5,992 bases of DNA from an uncultured Bacillota bacterium. Lineage in GTDB: Bacteria; Bacillota_I; Bacilli_A; RF39; UBA660. Position 1 is the first letter of the stretch, and each line of letters starts with the position of its first letter. The position numbers were made by a program, and so were the translations under genes. Location: positions 1 through 5,992 of the forward strand of contig CAMXBB010000092.1 of assembly GCA_947179265.1 (NCBI GenBank). The letters run 5' to 3'. Below are positions 5,879 through 5,992 of the stretch, one piece after another. The notes beneath the pieces are model-generated. The model made no database searches. It was not told the DNA's origin and saw only the letters and a program-made list of their open reading frames with translations.

Positions 5879-5887
5879 ATTATAGCA
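5879..5887 (-). promoter_or_regulatory. Extended -10 promoter of the seven-gene run
   Basis: Minus strand TGCTATAAT: perfect TATAAT at 5879-5884 with the extended TGn at 5885-5887. The -35 zone is weak (ATCTTT with a 17-base spacer). The start point would be near 5872, giving about 45 untranslated bases. It lies between the terminator of the upstream gene and the deaminase, and is the only clear promoter before 559. The non-coding stretch 5841-5927 holds nothing else I can recognise. Confidence 0.7.
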
Positions 5888-5927
5888 TATTTTTTATTAC
5901 TAAAGATAATTACCACTATTAATTTAT

Positions 5928-5956
5928 AAAAAAAAGAAGAATTAATTCTTCTTTTT
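5928..5956 (-). terminator. Intrinsic terminator of the upstream gene
   Basis: Positions 5931-5956 form a perfect 26-base palindrome (two 13-base arms, AAAAAGAAGAATT and its complement). On the minus strand it runs into eight Ts (5935-5928). It ends the transcript of the gene cut at the right edge. The stem contains only four G:C pairs, so strength is moderate. On the plus strand the run is only five Ts, so any reverse activity would be weaker. Confidence 0.8.
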
Positions 5957-5992
5957 ATGTTCTGAAACGAATGATTTTACTTTAATTTCTGG
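5942..5992 (-). CDS. C-terminal tail of an unidentified upstream gene (16 aa visible)
   Basis: Reading from the right edge, one minus-strand frame is open for 16 codons (P-E-I-K-V-K-S-F-V-S-E-H-K-K-K-N) and stops at TAA 5944-5942. The other two frames stop almost at once. The tail is basic and the stop sits inside the terminator stem, as expected for a true gene end. Too little is visible to name it. Confidence 0.65.
   Translation of the reverse strand, partial: PEIKVKSFVSEHKKKN

Noticed and set aside
5841..5927. Riboswitch or small RNA upstream of the deaminase
   Set aside because: No known aptamer motif or convincing stem is visible, and the predicted leader of about 45 bases is too short for most riboswitches.
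1..5992. Reassigned code with TGA as tryptophan (no TGA stop among nine visible gene ends)
   Set aside because: Tryptophans are read from TGG and the genes are full length with the standard code. Absence of TGA stops in nine genes is compatible with low GC.

Overview
The window is very AT-rich, with long A/T runs and A/T-ending codons. All genes lie on the minus strand behind Shine-Dalgarno (SD) sequences of the AAGGAGGTGAT type. This, together with the gene families present, suggests a low-GC Firmicutes-type bacterium, perhaps Erysipelotrichia or another Bacilli/Mycoplasmatota relative. The genus cannot be named from the sequence. Tryptophan is encoded by TGG and the genes are full length under the standard bacterial code. 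The nine visible stops are all TAA or TAG.

Layout, in the direction of transcription (right to left). A 16-residue tail of an upstream gene (5942-5992) ends inside a strong intrinsic terminator (5928-5956). About 105 bases of non-coding DNA follow, holding an extended -10 promoter (5879-5887). Seven closely packed genes then run from 5827 to 559 with gaps of 14-38 bases and no visible internal terminator: a CDA-fold nucleoside/base deaminase, a class I SAM methyltransferase, a small three-helix membrane protein (CBU_0592-like), a cytosolic HExxH zincin-like protein of unknown function, a pentapeptide-repeat protein of 30 uninterrupted pentads, a membrane-anchored metallo-beta-lactamase-fold hydrolase (NAPE-PLD/RomA-like), and a DUF4299-like protein. 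An 82-base gap (477-558) follows, with its own extended -10 promoter overlapped by an inverted repeat. That promoter drives a DUF3592-type membrane protein, whose end may be frameshifted. The last 17 bases are the start of another gene behind a near-perfect ribosome binding site.

The seven-gene run looks like one transcription unit of accessory genes. Deaminase, methyltransferase and small membrane protein are the most tightly joined, with SD sequences touching or next to the preceding stop codon. No shared pathway is evident, and no established defence, CRISPR, mobile-element or secretion system was recognised. The least explained parts are the zincin/pentapeptide pair, the DUF4299 gene and the DUF3592 gene end. 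Several gene starts had to be decided from SD spacing: the deaminase starts at an internal ATG, two genes have doubled ATGs, and the pentapeptide gene starts at TTG.
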